Shown piece after piece: positions 1 to 8,163 of a stretch of DNA of 11,558 bases. The notes beneath the pieces are model-generated. The model was not told the DNA's origin. It saw only the letters and a list, made by a program, of their open reading frames with translations, and did not search any database. Within the stretch, counting starts at the first letter, position 1, and the number at the start of each line of letters is the position of its first letter. Source of the DNA: Sphingobium sp. CCH11-B1. GTDB taxonomy: Bacteria; Pseudomonadota; Alphaproteobacteria; Sphingomonadales; Sphingomonadaceae. Location of the stretch: positions 1 to 11,558 of the forward strand of contig NZ_LSJY01000193.1 of NCBI RefSeq assembly GCF_001556865.1, written 5' to 3'. Made by a program: the position numbers and the translations under genes.

Positions 1-4
1 CTTT

Positions 5-51
5 TTGCACGCCGATCACCCCACGAAGGGGGTGCCTATTGCACGCTGATC
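5..51. repeat. Two direct copies of TTGCACGCYGATC, IS21-like end remnant
   Basis: The 13-base unit TTGCACGCYGATC occurs at 5-17 and 39-51, 34 bp apart, with a single C/T difference. IS21-family elements carry multiple subterminal repeats of this general kind, and the reading frame of the recombinase remnant begins right after the second copy. I infer the end of an IS21-like element that truncated the recombinase. No istA/istB coding sequence is visible, because the window starts here, so the family assignment is tentative. Confidence 0.35.
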
Positions 52-282
52 CTCATTGCGGACGCCCGATCGCGACCTTTGAGCATCAGCATAGAACCGC
101 CATGCAGTTTCTCGAAAACCCGCAGAAACTATGGCTTTCTGAGCATATCGACGACAAGCGAGCAGCGATAAAACTGACTTTTGCAGAGAGGCTCATTTAC
201 GAGCGCGGAAGGGGCTATAGAACCACCCTAACCACTTCTCCTTTCAGAGTTATTTCAAACTTTGATGTAGAGAAGTGTGGAA

Positions 283-336
283 TGGTGCGGGTGGTCGGAA
301 TCGAACCGACACTCCTTTCGGAACCGGATTTTGAGT
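283..336 (-). other. tRNA-Leu(CAA) 3' fragment, probable attachment site (att core)
   Basis: Read on the minus strand, this stretch contains the anticodon loop CTCAAAA (anticodon CAA), the 3' anticodon stem TCCGG and a short variable arm (TCC, GAAA, GGA). A T-arm follows with stems GTCGG and CCGAC around TTCGATT, then the acceptor strand CACCCGC, discriminator A and encoded CCA. The 5' half is missing. The bases upstream of the loop (337 onward) cannot form the anticodon stem, and there is no D-arm or 5' acceptor strand. The break at the anticodon loop and the integrase 175 bp away are typical of an ICE attachment-site copy. The intact tRNA-Leu should lie at the other end of the element. Confidence 0.8.
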
Positions 337-380
337 TTCGGATTCGGTGCTACGACGGTCTGCGCCAGGACACGCTGGAG

Positions 381-408
381 TTGGAATATCACTTCTTTAT
401 CATATACT
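381..408 (+). promoter_or_regulatory. Candidate sigma70-type promoter for the integrase
   Basis: TTGGAA at 381-386 (4 of 6 to the -35 consensus) and TATACT at 403-408 (5 of 6 to the -10 consensus) are separated by 16 bp in an AT-richer stretch between the att core and the integrase start. Transcription would begin near 415 and leave a leader of about 95 bases. This is motif matching only. Confidence 0.4.
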
Positions 409-464
409 TATCCAGCATTATGCTTGTCCCGGCTGTGACCTAGTACGACCTGCTTCACTTCCCC

Positions 465-484
465 GTGGCTCCTATGTGGCTCCT
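465..484 (+). repeat. Tandem GTGGCTCCT direct repeat before the integrase
   Basis: GTGGCTCCT occurs at 465-473 and 476-484, an 11-bp period of about one helical turn. It lies between the att core and the integrase start, where integrase arm-type or excisionase sites would be expected. With only two short copies it may be chance. Confidence 0.3.
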
Positions 485-510
485 GGAAAATGGGCAGTCC
501 GGAGACCGAA

Positions 511-1782
511 ATGCCCACGCTAAAACTCACCAAGACCGCCATCGAAAGCGCACGGCCCGAAAAATCAGACTATGAGCTTCGCGACAGCGTCGTTCCCGGT
601 TTCCTATGCAAGGTAACGCCCAGCGGCCGCAAGGTCTTCATGCTTTCCTACCGCACTGTGGGCGGCAATCGCCGCAAGCCTGCGATCGGCCAGTTCGGGG
701 AATTGACGGTCGAGCAGGCCCGGACGCTTGCCCAGGAATGGCAAGCTCGGGTCCGCGCCGGCGGTGATCCATCGCTGGACAAGACGCGCGCCCGCACCAA
801 CCCCACCATCAGGGAATTTTGCAATCAGTTCATCGAGCAGCACTCGATCCCGCACAACAAGCCGAGCACTGTTGATCGGAACCGACAGAACATCAAGAAT
901 CACATCATCCCGGCACTCGGGAAGATCAAGGTCGCCGACCTGACGCGTCCAGACGTATCCGCGCTAATGCTGCAGTTGGCTCACACCCCCGGCGCCGCCA
1001 ACACCACTCTCGCTTGTCTCAAGAAGATGTTCAATTGTGCCGAGCTATGGGGCTATCGATCCGATGGCACGAATCCCTGCCGCCTCATCCCCCGCTATCC
1101 TGAGCGGAAGCGAACACGGCTCATCAAGAACCGCGAGTTGGAGAAGCTGTTCTCCTACCTTGACCGGGCCGACGCAGAGGGACTGGAGCATCCTTCCTTC
1201 ACCTTTGGCATCCGGCTTCAGTTCGCCTTCGCCGCCCGAATGTCCGAGATCATCACTATGCGCTGGGATTGGATCGATCTCGACGAACGCCGAGTCGTGT
1301 GGCCTGACAGCAAGACCGGAGGCATTTCAAAGCCGCTAACCGAAGAGGCGCTCGAACTCCTGGCGCGCATTCCACGGCGTGAAGGATCTCCATTCGTATG
1401 CCCCGCAATCCACCGTTCTGACCGATATCTCAGCAATCACAGCTATTGGTCGGCGTGGAAGCGAATCATCGAAGCAGCCGGTCTCACCCATGTCGGAACT
1501 CACGGCATCCGCCATCGAGCGGCCACTGATATTGCGAACTCGGGGGTTCCTCTTCGGGTGGGAATGGCACTGACGGCCCACAAGACGGTCACAACCTTCA
1601 TGCGATACGTCCACATCGAAGATGATCAAGTCCGGCAGGCTGCGGAAAAGGTCTCGCGTCGCCGTGCCGCTATCATCGCCGGTGGCAGTTCCACAAAGTC
1701 ACCGACAATCGATGCGGAGGACCTCGTTGCCGGCGGCACACTCGAAACTGCTGCTCAAAAGGAGATGCGCTATCATGGCTGA
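511..1782 (+). CDS. int: P4-type tyrosine recombinase/integrase of the ICE
   Basis: Catalyses site-specific integration and excision of the element, presumably at the tRNA-Leu(CAA) copy just upstream. From the 511 start it is 423 residues. The N-terminal arm-binding (DUF4102-like) domain covers about 1-95 (LTKTAIESARPE, then GFLCKVTPSGRKVF and IGQFGELTVEQAR). A SAM-like core-binding domain covers about 100-195, and the catalytic domain about 200-385. The visible tyrosine-recombinase residues are R243 (AARMSE), K268 (DSKTGG), H331 and R334 (HGIRH), H357 (TAHK) and the nucleophile Y366 (MRYVH), so it looks active. I chose the ATG at 511 because GGAG at 501-504 precedes it by 6 bases. The in-frame ATG at 490 has only a poor ribosome binding site. 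Its last 8 bases overlap the next gene. Confidence 0.93.
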   Translation: MPTLKLTKTAIESARPEKSDYELRDSVVPGFLCKVTPSGRKVFMLSYRTVGGNRRKPAIGQFGELTVEQARTLAQEWQARVRAGGDPSLDKTRARTNPTIREFCNQFIEQHSIPHNKPSTVDRNRQNIKNHIIPALGKIKVADLTRPDVSALMLQLAHTPGAANTTLACLKKMFNCAELWGYRSDGTNPCRLIPRYPERKRTRLIKNRELEKLFSYLDRADAEGLEHPSFTFGIRLQFAFAARMSEIITMRWDWIDLDERRVVWPDSKTGGISKPLTEEALELLARIPRREGSPFVCPAIHRSDRYLSNHSYWSAWKRIIEAAGLTHVGTHGIRHRAATDIANSGVPLRVGMALTAHKTVTTFMRYVHIEDDQVRQAAEKVSRRRAAIIAGGSSTKSPTIDAEDLVAGGTLETAAQKEMRYHG

Positions 1783-2068
1783 CGGACCTGATCGCCGCTA
1801 CCTTACGTCCGATCAACTTAGCGGTGCAATCCACCTCAATGACGTAAAGCCGCTTCGCCTCGTCACGCCTACCATCGCTGCCAAATATCTGACGATCACC
1901 CGGCACTCGCTTGCCTGCTATCGAAACCTGGGCGGCGGCCCGGCCTATTACAAATTCGGCCGCTGGATACGATATTCGGTCGATGATCTCGATGAATGGG
2001 CCAATTTCCAGCGGCAGCCGGGTGGCTCGATGCCTCGGAAAGTGAGGTCCGCCAAAAGTTCGGGTTGA
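1775..2068 (+). CDS. HTH excisionase-like / AlpA-type DNA-binding protein
   Basis: A 97-residue protein whose middle (about 30-78) is a winged helix-turn-helix of the HTH_17/excisionase type. It runs LVTPTIAAKYLTITRHSLACYR, then a Gly-rich turn, then the YYKFGRWIRYSVDDLDEWA wing and helix typical of Xis/AlpA-like proteins. These proteins bind near the att site and bias the integrase toward excision, or regulate integrase expression. The start overlaps the integrase stop by 8 bp, and GGAG at 1761-1764 lies 10 bases upstream, so the two are probably co-translated. The tail after residue 80 is basic and looks disordered. The DNA-binding assignment is firm. The excisionase role is inferred from its position next to int. 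Confidence 0.8.
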   Translation: MADGPDRRYLTSDQLSGAIHLNDVKPLRLVTPTIAAKYLTITRHSLACYRNLGGGPAYYKFGRWIRYSVDDLDEWANFQRQPGGSMPRKVRSAKSSG

Positions 2069-2075
2069 GGAACCC
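2062..2075. terminator. Short hairpin at the convergent xis / transglycosylase junction
   Basis: GGGTT and AACCC pair around a GAGG loop, overlapping the stop codons of two convergent genes that are only 6 bp apart. The stem is 5 bp with no T-run, so it is at best a weak bidirectional terminator. Confidence 0.25.
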
Positions 2076-2611
2076 TAATCGAAGACAGCGAGGCCATATC
2101 GTTCGCGCAGCTTCGTCGCGACGGAGCTAGCATAACGATGCTGCCGCCAAGCCGTAGGGCTGTGATAGACACCTACGGCTTTCCAATAGTCGCCTGTGGT
2201 ACGCAAGGCCGCGAGGAACAGCCATCGCGCGGCCTGCACATTGAAGCAGGGATCGTTGATCAACCAGTACCGGACGGAACGTTCCGACCGGCCAGTCAAC
2301 GCCGCAAACTTCGGAACCCAGGAGCTGTTGACCTGAAGTGGGCCGAGGTCATGAGTGCCATTCGTATTGAACACCTCCGCGCCGATCCATCCAGCTTCCT
2401 GATCGCGCAGTCCCCAGAGTGTTTTTTCAAGCCATGATTTTCCCGCCGATGCGGATTGAATGCATCGAGCGATCTCACGTTCTGCGGGGGCAGATCTGAT
2501 CGGACCAGTCGCCGCTGCGGCTGAACCGGAAAGGAGGAAGATGCCTGCGATGACTGCCGGCAACGCATAGAAGCCCGACCGCCAGCGAGGGCGAAAAATG
2601 GGGGGGCTCAT
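2075..2611 (-). CDS. VirB1-like lytic transglycosylase of the conjugation system
   Basis: Predicted periplasmic enzyme that cleaves peptidoglycan locally so a type IV secretion apparatus can be assembled. The 178-residue protein has a signal peptide: basic start (RPRWR), hydrophobic stretch about 14-33 and an AAA-type cleavage region near 31-34. The SLT fold follows. The probable catalytic Glu is E72 in LRDQEAGW, and the DLGPLQVNSSW motif at 88-98 corresponds to the usual G-x-x-Q-I/V-N segment. Cys50 and Cys122 could form a disulfide. The ATG overlaps the stop of the upstream nuclease gene (ATGA, 4 bp), with AGGGGA upstream, so it is the last gene of the tra operon. It could equally be called TrbN- or VirB1-like. 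It is the only mating-apparatus gene in the window. Confidence 0.82.
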   Translation of the reverse strand: MSPPIFRPRWRSGFYALPAVIAGIFLLSGSAAAATGPIRSAPAEREIARCIQSASAGKSWLEKTLWGLRDQEAGWIGAEVFNTNGTHDLGPLQVNSSWVPKFAALTGRSERSVRYWLINDPCFNVQAARWLFLAALRTTGDYWKAVGVYHSPTAWRQHRYASSVATKLRERYGLAVFD

Positions 2612-3156
2612 ATGCGCTTTCCCCTGACAAAGACGGGTTCACCGCGGATTAGAGCAAGAAGCTGATCTCCCGATATGATCTGGATGTGAGGATAGCGATT
2701 GAGCAGCGTTCTAGTCGATAGTCCGGTTCGGCCGGTGTGAATGAACAGGCCCGGTATGTGCTTCACCGCACATAGCTGTGCGAACGCTTCAACATGTTCT
2801 GGCCGTATCGTATCTGCGTAGCGCTTGGCTTGGATAAGCCAGACCTCACCGCAGATCCTTATCCTTCCATCAACACCACCATCACCGGTGTATCGCCGGT
2901 TTCGGGTCACTTTGATCGCGCGCCGCTCAAGACATTCCAGCAGCAGTTCCTCGAAAGCCAAGGGATCCATGCGGCGCAACCGGGCAAAAGCCATCCCCGC
3001 CGGCTGAGAACGATCGCGACCTTGCAATTGGCGGCACATGGTCCGTGCCTGTCGACGCCTCCATCGATGTGTCAGCGGAGCGCGGGAACCACGAAGGAAC
3101 CAGGCAAGGAGCACAATCGCGACAACGACAAAGCATAAGCCAATTTCAACGATCAT
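2608..3156 (-). CDS. Membrane-anchored Mrr-like (PD-(D/E)xK) endonuclease
   Basis: A 182-residue protein with an N-terminal hydrophobic segment (about 2-21), a strongly basic linker (about 28-62) and an Mrr_cat-type nuclease domain (about 63-175). Visible motifs are MDPLAFEELLLECLERR (helix with E69/E70), the GDGGVDG loop at 91-97 with probable metal-binding D96, and QAK at 109-111, which replaces the classical E-x-K, as in Mrr proteins. The ATG at 3154-3156 is chosen because GGAGG sits 5 bases upstream. The longer frame to 3459 would run deep into the relaxase gene. It overlaps the relaxase stop by 11 bp and the next gene by 4 bp, so it is translated with the transfer proteins. Whether it acts on incoming DNA, recipient DNA or the transfer intermediate is unknown. 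Confidence 0.75.
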   Translation of the reverse strand: MIVEIGLCFVVVAIVLLAWFLRGSRAPLTHRWRRRQARTMCRQLQGRDRSQPAGMAFARLRRMDPLAFEELLLECLERRAIKVTRNRRYTGDGGVDGRIRICGEVWLIQAKRYADTIRPEHVEAFAQLCAVKHIPGLFIHTGRTGLSTRTLLNRYPHIQIISGDQLLALIRGEPVFVRGKRI

Positions 3157-6130
3157 GACCGCCTCCGTGGTCTTGGGAAGGAGCGTGGGCAGGTTCGGGA
3201 GCCTGCGGCGACGGCGACTGTGGCTGGTGCCCATCGGCCCGTCCGATTTCGTGATCCCCACCACCACGAGCGCGCTCCAGGAGGGTTGTGAGCCACTGAT
3301 CCAACGATCGGGCTGCCGCCTGCGCTCGGGCCGCGAAATAAGCGGCCAGACTGTCCGGCTGCAGCTTCGCTCGTTCCTCTTGCGCCGCGCGCTGACGATC
3401 CTTGTGTGCCTCACGTTCCGCACGTTGCTCATCGCGAAGACGATCCCAGCGGTCACCATGCTGGGCGCTCCGCCCCTTGACGCTGTCGCGTTCGATCCGA
3501 CCTAGCCCCTGAAGCGAGGACGTCTTCTCACCTGACCGCAGCTTAAGCTTATCGACCAGCTTTTCCCGGTTCTCGGTCCAAAGTCTGGCTCCGAACCGGG
3601 CGCGTGTGATGGCGGTGTAATAGTTTTGGCCGGTAACCAACGGCGAGTTCACGGGGGCCAGGACATAAACGCGATCGTAGGTTTTCGACTGCGCAGAGTA
3701 GACGGTCTCCCCATAGCCGTGGTCCCAGTTTCTGTGCTGGGAGAGATCAATTTCCTGAACCCTGTTACCACGGTCCCATCTTACCGTGGCGATTTGGCCT
3801 TCGAGTTTTTCAACCGTGCCGCGCTCGGCGTTCTTAAGTTCCAGCTCCTTGTTGACGAGACGCCACTGGATGCGGTCGCCGGCCGCAAGTGTGCGGTCTT
3901 CTTCCCTGAACACGTTGATCTGCGACGCCCGCCCGAGACGCGGATCCCACTGGATGGTCCTGCCATGCTCGTCGACCAGATTGACCGTCTGGCGGCCGCG
4001 AGCATCGCGACCTGTTCCAATCACCCGATATTCGGCATCGCGAGCGATACCGAGCCCAACATTATCCCGGGAGAAGGTCACCACCTGGCCGCGGGAGTAG
4101 AAGCGCGCGAAGTGCTTTTCCTGGTCGGTCATGCCCGAGGGCGACAGGATCGACAGCCGGGCCTCTTCGGCGGCAAGCGCGCCTTCCGTCTTGAGCGCCT
4201 CCCGGATCCTGGTGTTGACGATCAGGCGGGTGGTGTTCTCGAGAACGAGGATATTGGTCTTCGCGCGTTGTTCGGGACTGAGCCTCGTCCAGTCAGCCAC
4301 CAGCGCCTTGGCCAGGTCCTCGCTGTCCGCACCGCTGGTAACCGCATCCAGCGCCTTGAGCGAACCATCGTAATTCTGGAGGCGCGCCAGCCGGACGGCT
4401 TGCATGATGCCGTCATTCTCCTGGCGGACGGGGTCCTTGAGTTCGGCCTTCGGCATGCCGAGCCGCATCATCAGCCAGAAGGGCTTGCCCTGTTCGATCG
4501 CACCCGTCTGGCGGGTATCGCCGAGTAGGATCAGGCGGGCACCCGTGGTGCGGCTGATCTCCAGCAGCCGGATCGCCTGACGGTTGCCAAGCTGGCCGGC
4601 CTCGTCGACCACCAGGACATGGCTGTCATCGAGTTTCGCTCCGCCGGTGGCAAGCAGGCTCGCCACCGTGCGCGATTCGATATTAGCCTTTTGCCCCAGT
4701 TCGCCTGCAGCAGATGAGGTCGGAGCAAGGGCGATCAGCGTTGCCCCCTCCCGCACAGCCTCGCGTAGCGCACCGATGATCGTCGACTTGCCCGATCCCG
4801 CAACGCCATGCACGGCGACCACCCGATGATCAGAGGTGCCGATATGGAGGAGCGCCGTCCTCTGCTCGGGTTTAAGATCGCGAGCGATCCCCGCGTCACG
4901 CAAAGCTTCAACCGACGCCAACGGTCGGGCGTCGTTGAGCGCAAGCGCCAGTTGGTCGGATAGAGCGATTTCGAGGCGCGCCGTCTTACGTGTCGTGCGA
5001 CCGCGAGTGTGGACCTCGTCGCCGGTGCGGTGCCGCGTTTCGAGGAGCTTGGCCCGTTCCTGATGCTCCTCCACAACGGGCCGCACATCGGAAAGGCGGA
5101 CCTCGCCGACATGCGAGGCCAGAGCCGTCTGCAACAGCCGCCCGAGATTGTTGACCGCTTCTTTGCCTTCCGATTGGCGGATACCGAACAGCATCGCCCG
5201 CGCGGCGGTCGGACCATCGACCTCGATGGGCCGTTCACCGATTTTCTCGGCATCGGCACGCGTGTCCTTCACTGCCTCGGCATGTTGACCGAGCCGCCCG
5301 TCCCACCGTTGGTGAAGCTCCTCCAGCGAGACCTTCTGCTTCGGTCCACGGGTGGCATAGAAAGCCTTCTGCCGCTCCGCCTGCCCAGTAAGCCCATGCT
5401 CCCTGGCATGTGCCTCGATCTGTTCGGCTCGTTGCGACATGTCAGTGATCAGGTCCCTGGGGACGCCCCTGATCTCGAACAGGCCCCGACGTGGGTCGAA
5501 CTCGACATCGTAGCCGCGCTCCCGGAGGAGATGTGCCAGTTCGTTCCGATAAACCTGCCCAGCCGTCATCTGCTCGGCGAACATCGCGCGCGTTTCGAGG
5601 CTGACCTTCTTTGCACCATCCCGCTCGTCGGTGATGTTCATGACCACGACGTGGGTGTGGAGATGCGGGTCGAGTTCCCTGGAGGCATGCTCGGTGAAGC
5701 GCGCCCAGATCAGCCGCCCCGTCGTCTTCTCGGTCACCTCGCCGTCGACGCGATGCCGCATGAGGGCGTGTTCTTCGAGATACGAAAGCGCCACCGTGAC
5801 GGCCTGCTCGTGCGCTTCCACGATCCTGTCGTCACCCGCGACCAGCGCCATGATGGAGACCGACTTTGGAGCATTGACCGCAAAGTCCCAGCCCGGATGA
5901 TGCTGGATCTCTCCGTCCTTCCGGCGACGGCCCAGTTGCTGGTCACCGACCTTGCCCGCGAGCAGTTCCTTGAAGACGGCAGGATCGACATCGCCTTCCA
6001 GGCCGAGCTCGGCGGCGATCTTGCCACCCCATTCGGAATGCTCTTCGGAGCCCTTGGTGTAGTAATCGCCGACCGTGTAATAGCGGGCGATGTTGGCGGG
6101 TTTGCCCTTAAGGCGGATCGGGTTGATCAT
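3146..6130 (-). CDS. traI: MobF-family conjugative relaxase/helicase (TrwC/TraI type)
   Basis: Nicks oriT, stays covalently bound to the 5' end of the transferred strand and unwinds it. The 994-residue protein is close in size to TrwC and much shorter than F TraI. The relaxase domain (about 1-290) has the tyrosines Y17, Y18, Y23 and Y24 in ARYYTVGDYYTKG and the metal-binding histidines in HASRELDPHLHTH (H148, H158, H160). The helicase part (about 415-850) shows Walker A GVAGSGKST (442-450), Walker B VLVVDEA (505-511), LILLGDTRQ (533-541) and the UvrD/RecD-like C-terminal motif NYYTAITRAR (836-845). The tail from about 880 is an Arg/Glu-rich probable coiled coil followed by a Pro/His-rich disordered end. 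The start overlaps the traD stop by 4 bp (ATGA), with GAGG upstream. All key residues are intact. Confidence 0.93.
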   Translation of the reverse strand: MINPIRLKGKPANIARYYTVGDYYTKGSEEHSEWGGKIAAELGLEGDVDPAVFKELLAGKVGDQQLGRRRKDGEIQHHPGWDFAVNAPKSVSIMALVAGDDRIVEAHEQAVTVALSYLEEHALMRHRVDGEVTEKTTGRLIWARFTEHASRELDPHLHTHVVVMNITDERDGAKKVSLETRAMFAEQMTAGQVYRNELAHLLRERGYDVEFDPRRGLFEIRGVPRDLITDMSQRAEQIEAHAREHGLTGQAERQKAFYATRGPKQKVSLEELHQRWDGRLGQHAEAVKDTRADAEKIGERPIEVDGPTAARAMLFGIRQSEGKEAVNNLGRLLQTALASHVGEVRLSDVRPVVEEHQERAKLLETRHRTGDEVHTRGRTTRKTARLEIALSDQLALALNDARPLASVEALRDAGIARDLKPEQRTALLHIGTSDHRVVAVHGVAGSGKSTIIGALREAVREGATLIALAPTSSAAGELGQKANIESRTVASLLATGGAKLDDSHVLVVDEAGQLGNRQAIRLLEISRTTGARLILLGDTRQTGAIEQGKPFWLMMRLGMPKAELKDPVRQENDGIMQAVRLARLQNYDGSLKALDAVTSGADSEDLAKALVADWTRLSPEQRAKTNILVLENTTRLIVNTRIREALKTEGALAAEEARLSILSPSGMTDQEKHFARFYSRGQVVTFSRDNVGLGIARDAEYRVIGTGRDARGRQTVNLVDEHGRTIQWDPRLGRASQINVFREEDRTLAAGDRIQWRLVNKELELKNAERGTVEKLEGQIATVRWDRGNRVQEIDLSQHRNWDHGYGETVYSAQSKTYDRVYVLAPVNSPLVTGQNYYTAITRARFGARLWTENREKLVDKLKLRSGEKTSSLQGLGRIERDSVKGRSAQHGDRWDRLRDEQRAEREAHKDRQRAAQEERAKLQPDSLAAYFAARAQAAARSLDQWLTTLLERARGGGDHEIGRADGHQPQSPSPQAPEPAHAPSQDHGGGHDR

Positions 6131-8163
6131 GCCGGCCTCGCCGTGTTGCGGGCGCCGTCATGACGGCCGTGCTGGCTCAGGCGGAAACCGGCTGGCTTAC
6201 CGAACAATTCGAGTGGAGGTGGCGGGTCGATCGGTCTCCCTTCCTGAGCGGCGTCGGCCGGCTCATCATTGGTGGGCGGCATCGACGGATCCGGTCCCTC
6301 GGCGGGCGGCACGAGCGGCAACTCCTCTTCGGGATCAGCTCGGGTAGCGCGTCGCTTTTTTGCGGTGGTTGTTTTCGGCTTGGCCGGTGGTGTCTCAGCC
6401 GCGGGTGCCGGGGGCTCGAACGCGACCGGAACCTCCATGCGCGCGGGAGCGGTGCCCCGCTCCTCGAACGCTTCGCCGATGGAGGCGACCTTATTATAAC
6501 TGTCCTCGAACCGGACCACCGGCAGGCTACGACCGAACCGCAGATAGCCCATGAGGTTTGGCAGATTGGTGACCTCGGTGTGCATCACCAAAGGCCGCGT
6601 CACCTGCATGCGCGAAAGGTTCACACCATCGCGCATGTCGTTCACCCCGTAGGACATGCCTTCATTGGCCTCGACCTGCTCGACCTGTCCCAGGTTCTCG
6701 CTGACATGCTTCGCCGTGGGGGTGTCGTTGGCGCGCAAAGCCACCCAGGTTGAGCAATAACCCGTGACCGCTGCGGCATCCTGAATGCCGTAGGTCGCCT
6801 CCAGCTGCGGATAGCTTTGGAAGCCCAAGATACCGCAGCCTCCATACTTCCGCGCGCGGGCCAGAAAGTCTCCGAGCGATGGTAGGCGCTGGAGGGTCGG
6901 CAACTCGTCGATGACGCAATAGAGGCGCCGATTGCGATCAGGCGTCATGCTCATGATCGCGCTGATCGCGATATCAAGCCACACCGTGATCAGGGGGCGG
7001 AGCGAGGGAAGTTGATCTGCCTTGACGGTGATGAAGAGCCAGCTGTCGTCCTTCTCGTTGGCGACCCAGTCGCGGATCGAGAAGCCATCGGCGGTGTCGT
7101 CGAGATAGGAAAAGCTGCGCATCACAGAGGCGAGCTCGGCCTGGATGCCGGCGCTGGTGCGCTCGCCCTCGGTCGAGATGAACGCCGCCGCATCGGTACC
7201 GGCGGCGAAGGCGGCGAGATCCTTCAGTTTGGAACGCAGCAGCGTATCGAGCAGGATCGAGACGAGGGTGCGTTCCTGCCGCGCGAGCTTCCTCATTACG
7301 GCAACAAGCGTGCCGCGCGCGGCCTTCGCCCAGAAGGGATCGCCGGTTTTGTCGGGGATCGTGGATTCGGCGATCTGATCGTAATGATAGTCGCGCGGCA
7401 CATCGACCCAGGGCGACCAGCAATCCGCCCGCGCATCGAGGGGGTTAAGCAGGATGTCGATCCCGGGCCGGTAGAATTTCTCGACGAAGGTTCCAGCCGT
7501 GTCATAGACGATGGCGCGTCGTTTCCGCTTCCGGATGCCGTCGAGCATCTTGACGATGATGTTGGTCTTGCCGGTACCTGGGGCGCCGCAGAGCAGGATA
7601 TGTTCGGGTTCGAAGGCGTCGGGCACATTGACCCCGCCGATTTCGAAGCTGCCCTTGGCATGACGCCACAGCGCCCGGCGTACCTGCCGCACTGTGCCGA
7701 ACCTGGCCCCGCGCAGGAACTGGTTGGAGCCGAGCCCCTTGCCCGTCCGGGTGAAGTAGAACCAGGCCCACCCCAACATGGCGAGAGCGAACGCACCTGC
7801 GAGGAGCGCGCCATGGAGGAGATAGGTCTCGAATGCGGCGAGCGTCTTATGCGCTACACCCGAACTGATGAGCGCCTTGGGCGTGGTCCAATATTGCTGG
7901 CCTGCCGGTGTCTTGAACAGGATCGGCGTCGCGTTGCCGGGCAGCGTATCGCCCATGAAATAGGCTTGCGTGATCTTGAGCATCACGAAGCGTTCGTATT
8001 CGGAAGACTTTTCGAGCGCGTACCAGACGATGCCGCCGATCCAGATCACCAGCCCTGCGATGGAGGTCTGGTAGAAGACCTGGGTGGTCATGCGGACATT
8101 GTGGACGATGGCCTGGCCGCCCCGCGTCCAGGAGCCAAGTGTGTCATGGCGAAAGATGCTCAC
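6127..8163 (-). CDS. traD: TraD-like type IV coupling protein
   Basis: Inner-membrane hexameric ATPase that links the relaxosome to the secretion channel. The 678-residue protein has two N-terminal membrane helices (about 30-50 and 112-137) with a periplasmic loop between them. A cytoplasmic ATPase follows, with Walker A GAPGTGKT (193-200) and Walker B LYCVIDELP (414-422, D419/E420). The GFQS segment at 447-450 fits the TraD/VirD4 family. The C-terminal part (about 575-660) is Pro/Glu-rich and probably disordered, matching the place where F TraD contacts its accessory protein. The start is GTG, overlapping the RHH gene stop (GTGA, 4 bp), with AGGA 7 bases upstream. The downstream junction with the relaxase also overlaps by 4 bp. 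Confidence 0.92.
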   Translation of the reverse strand: MSIFRHDTLGSWTRGGQAIVHNVRMTTQVFYQTSIAGLVIWIGGIVWYALEKSSEYERFVMLKITQAYFMGDTLPGNATPILFKTPAGQQYWTTPKALISSGVAHKTLAAFETYLLHGALLAGAFALAMLGWAWFYFTRTGKGLGSNQFLRGARFGTVRQVRRALWRHAKGSFEIGGVNVPDAFEPEHILLCGAPGTGKTNIIVKMLDGIRKRKRRAIVYDTAGTFVEKFYRPGIDILLNPLDARADCWSPWVDVPRDYHYDQIAESTIPDKTGDPFWAKAARGTLVAVMRKLARQERTLVSILLDTLLRSKLKDLAAFAAGTDAAAFISTEGERTSAGIQAELASVMRSFSYLDDTADGFSIRDWVANEKDDSWLFITVKADQLPSLRPLITVWLDIAISAIMSMTPDRNRRLYCVIDELPTLQRLPSLGDFLARARKYGGCGILGFQSYPQLEATYGIQDAAAVTGYCSTWVALRANDTPTAKHVSENLGQVEQVEANEGMSYGVNDMRDGVNLSRMQVTRPLVMHTEVTNLPNLMGYLRFGRSLPVVRFEDSYNKVASIGEAFEERGTAPARMEVPVAFEPPAPAAETPPAKPKTTTAKKRRATRADPEEELPLVPPAEGPDPSMPPTNDEPADAAQEGRPIDPPPPLELFGKPAGFRLSQHGRHDGARNTARPA

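Larger units (their letters stand above)
54..443 (+). pseudogene. C-terminal remnant of a serine recombinase (resolvase/invertase family)
   Basis: An open frame enters from the IS-like end and has no start of its own. About residues 20-75 of the translation read like the extreme C-terminus of large serine recombinases common in alphaproteobacteria: FLENPQKLW, then KRAAIKLTFAERLIYERGRG, then a T...SPFRVI segment. Catalytic and zinc/coiled-coil parts are absent, so it cannot be active. After about base 283 the frame simply runs through the tRNA-Leu 3' fragment (VVGIEPTL is the usual translation of such tRNA ends) and stops at 441-443. The last third is therefore not recombinase. The family call rests on remembered motif similarity, and a protein search would settle it. 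Confidence 0.5.

Noticed and set aside
39..443. Open frame of 134 codons read as a complete gene
   Set aside because: It has no ribosome binding site or conserved start, begins in an IS-like repeat, and its last third translates a tRNA fragment. Only the middle is kept, as a recombinase remnant.
3157..3459. N-terminal extension of the nuclease gene by 101 codons
   Set aside because: It would overlap the relaxase coding region by about 300 bp and is Arg/Ser-rich shadow sequence. The internal ATG at 3156 has GGAGG and precedes a membrane helix.
3626..4528. Plus-strand open frame of 300 codons opposite the relaxase helicase region
   Set aside because: Same reasoning: shadow of the relaxase gene, with no recognisable domain or good start.
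5009..6163. Plus-strand open frame of 384 codons opposite the relaxase gene
   Set aside because: It lies fully antisense to a clear MobF relaxase with all motifs. Long antisense frames are expected in GC-rich coding DNA, and its protein shows no family features.
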